Source: an uncultured Ruminococcus sp.
Lineage (GTDB): Bacteria > Bacillota > Clostridia > Oscillospirales > Acutalibacteraceae
Assembly (NCBI GenBank): GCA_902783065.1
Contig: CACZPV010000173.1
Span: forward strand, 1-5,981
DNA: 5,981 nucleotides
Direction of reading: 5' to 3'
Shown here: positions 5,782 through 5,981 of the stretch, piece after piece
Layout of the letters: each line of letters begins with the position of its first letter
How positions within the stretch are numbered: position 1 is the first letter of the stretch
Translations under genes and position numbers: made by a program
The notes under the pieces: model-generated
Seen by the model: the letters and a program-made list of their open reading frames with translations, nothing else
Told to the model about the DNA's origin: nothing
The model's database searches: none

Positions 5782-5823
5782 AATCAGTCATTTTCGTAGC
5801 TTTTGCACCGAGAATGACTGATT
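5782..5823. terminator. Strong hairpin after the partial gene (possible terminator)
   Basis: AATCAGTCATT (5782-5792) and AATGACTGATT (5813-5823) are perfect 11-bp inverted arms; the stem continues by about four more pairs (one G.T) and, past a 2x2 internal loop, by two more to a TTTT loop (5801-5804). It lies about 50 nt past the stop of the minus-strand partial gene, where a terminator is expected. The minus strand lacks a T-tract after it, whereas the plus strand has TTTTGACTTT. It may therefore act as a 3'-end stabilising stem rather than a classical terminator. Confidence 0.45.
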
Positions 5824-5871
5824 TTGACTTTCTGAGGGAGGTTAGTGCCGCCTTTTTACAATCCGGCTGCA

Positions 5872-5981
5872 TCAGTACAAAGAACCGGAATTAACAATCG
5901 GCTGAGCATCATGATTTCCACAAAGAACAACAAGCAGATTTGATACCATAGCAGCTTTTCTTTCATCATCGAGGTCAACTA
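5872..5981 (-). CDS. C-terminal end of an unidentified protein (partial)
   Basis: The minus strand is open from the window edge to TGA at 5874-5872, giving the last 35 residues, from VDLDDERKAAMVSN to the end NSGSLY, with a hydrophobic stretch LLVVLCG. The helix-like charged start, hydrophobic core and AQPIVNSGSLY tail look like real protein and end just before a strong hairpin. The ending faintly recalls clostridial SPFH/band-7 proteins, but that is memory of style and is not secure; treat it as unidentified. The start lies outside the window. Confidence 0.5.
   Translation of the reverse strand, partial: VDLDDERKAAMVSNLLVVLCGNHDAQPIVNSGSLY

Noticed and set aside
5844..5945. Plus-strand reading frame starting with GTG after AGGGAGG
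   Set aside because: It is antisense to the partial minus-strand gene, has only 3 nt between the G-rich motif and GTG, and yields no recognisable protein.

Overview
The window looks like chromosomal DNA from a low-GC Gram-positive anaerobe of the Clostridia, most likely a Ruminococcus-type Oscillospiraceae. The pointers are a zinc-finger Clp ATPase of the type common there, clostridial RadC-like JAB proteins, a small ribbon-helix-helix protein typical of the group, a YhfC-family membrane protein, A/T-rich spacers and G-rich ribosome binding sites. This assignment rests on protein style, not on a marker gene.

Layout. At 1-179 there is an extended -10 promoter and a leader of about 100 nt rich in inverted repeats. 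At 180-2498 (+) lies a 772-aa ClpE-like unfoldase. It converges on a minus-strand block, and 2499-2699 holds several hairpins including a strong two-sided terminator. The minus block, in transcription order, is: the end of an unidentified gene (5981-5872); a YhfC-family predicted membrane protease (5672-4854); a 65-aa ribbon-helix-helix protein (4547-4350); a RadC-like protein that has lost its metal ligands (4160-3465); and a RadC-like protein with intact ligands (3371-2700). The larger spacers carry a GC-rich folded segment (4648-4757), a cluster of short repeats (4250-4298) and palindromes at predicted promoters.

How the parts may fit. ClpE is a stress unfoldase that feeds ClpP, and its leader has two sets of competing inverted repeats that could form alternative RNA structures. 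The two RadC-like genes are tandem paralogues that have decayed in complementary ways: one keeps the canonical clostridial N-terminus but lost the JAMM site, while the other keeps the JAMM site but has a shortened, divergent N-terminus. They probably share a transcript and may work as an enzyme/pseudoenzyme pair. The ribbon-helix-helix gene just upstream is a possible local regulator. A functional link between the ClpE gene and the minus-strand genes is not supported by anything beyond proximity.
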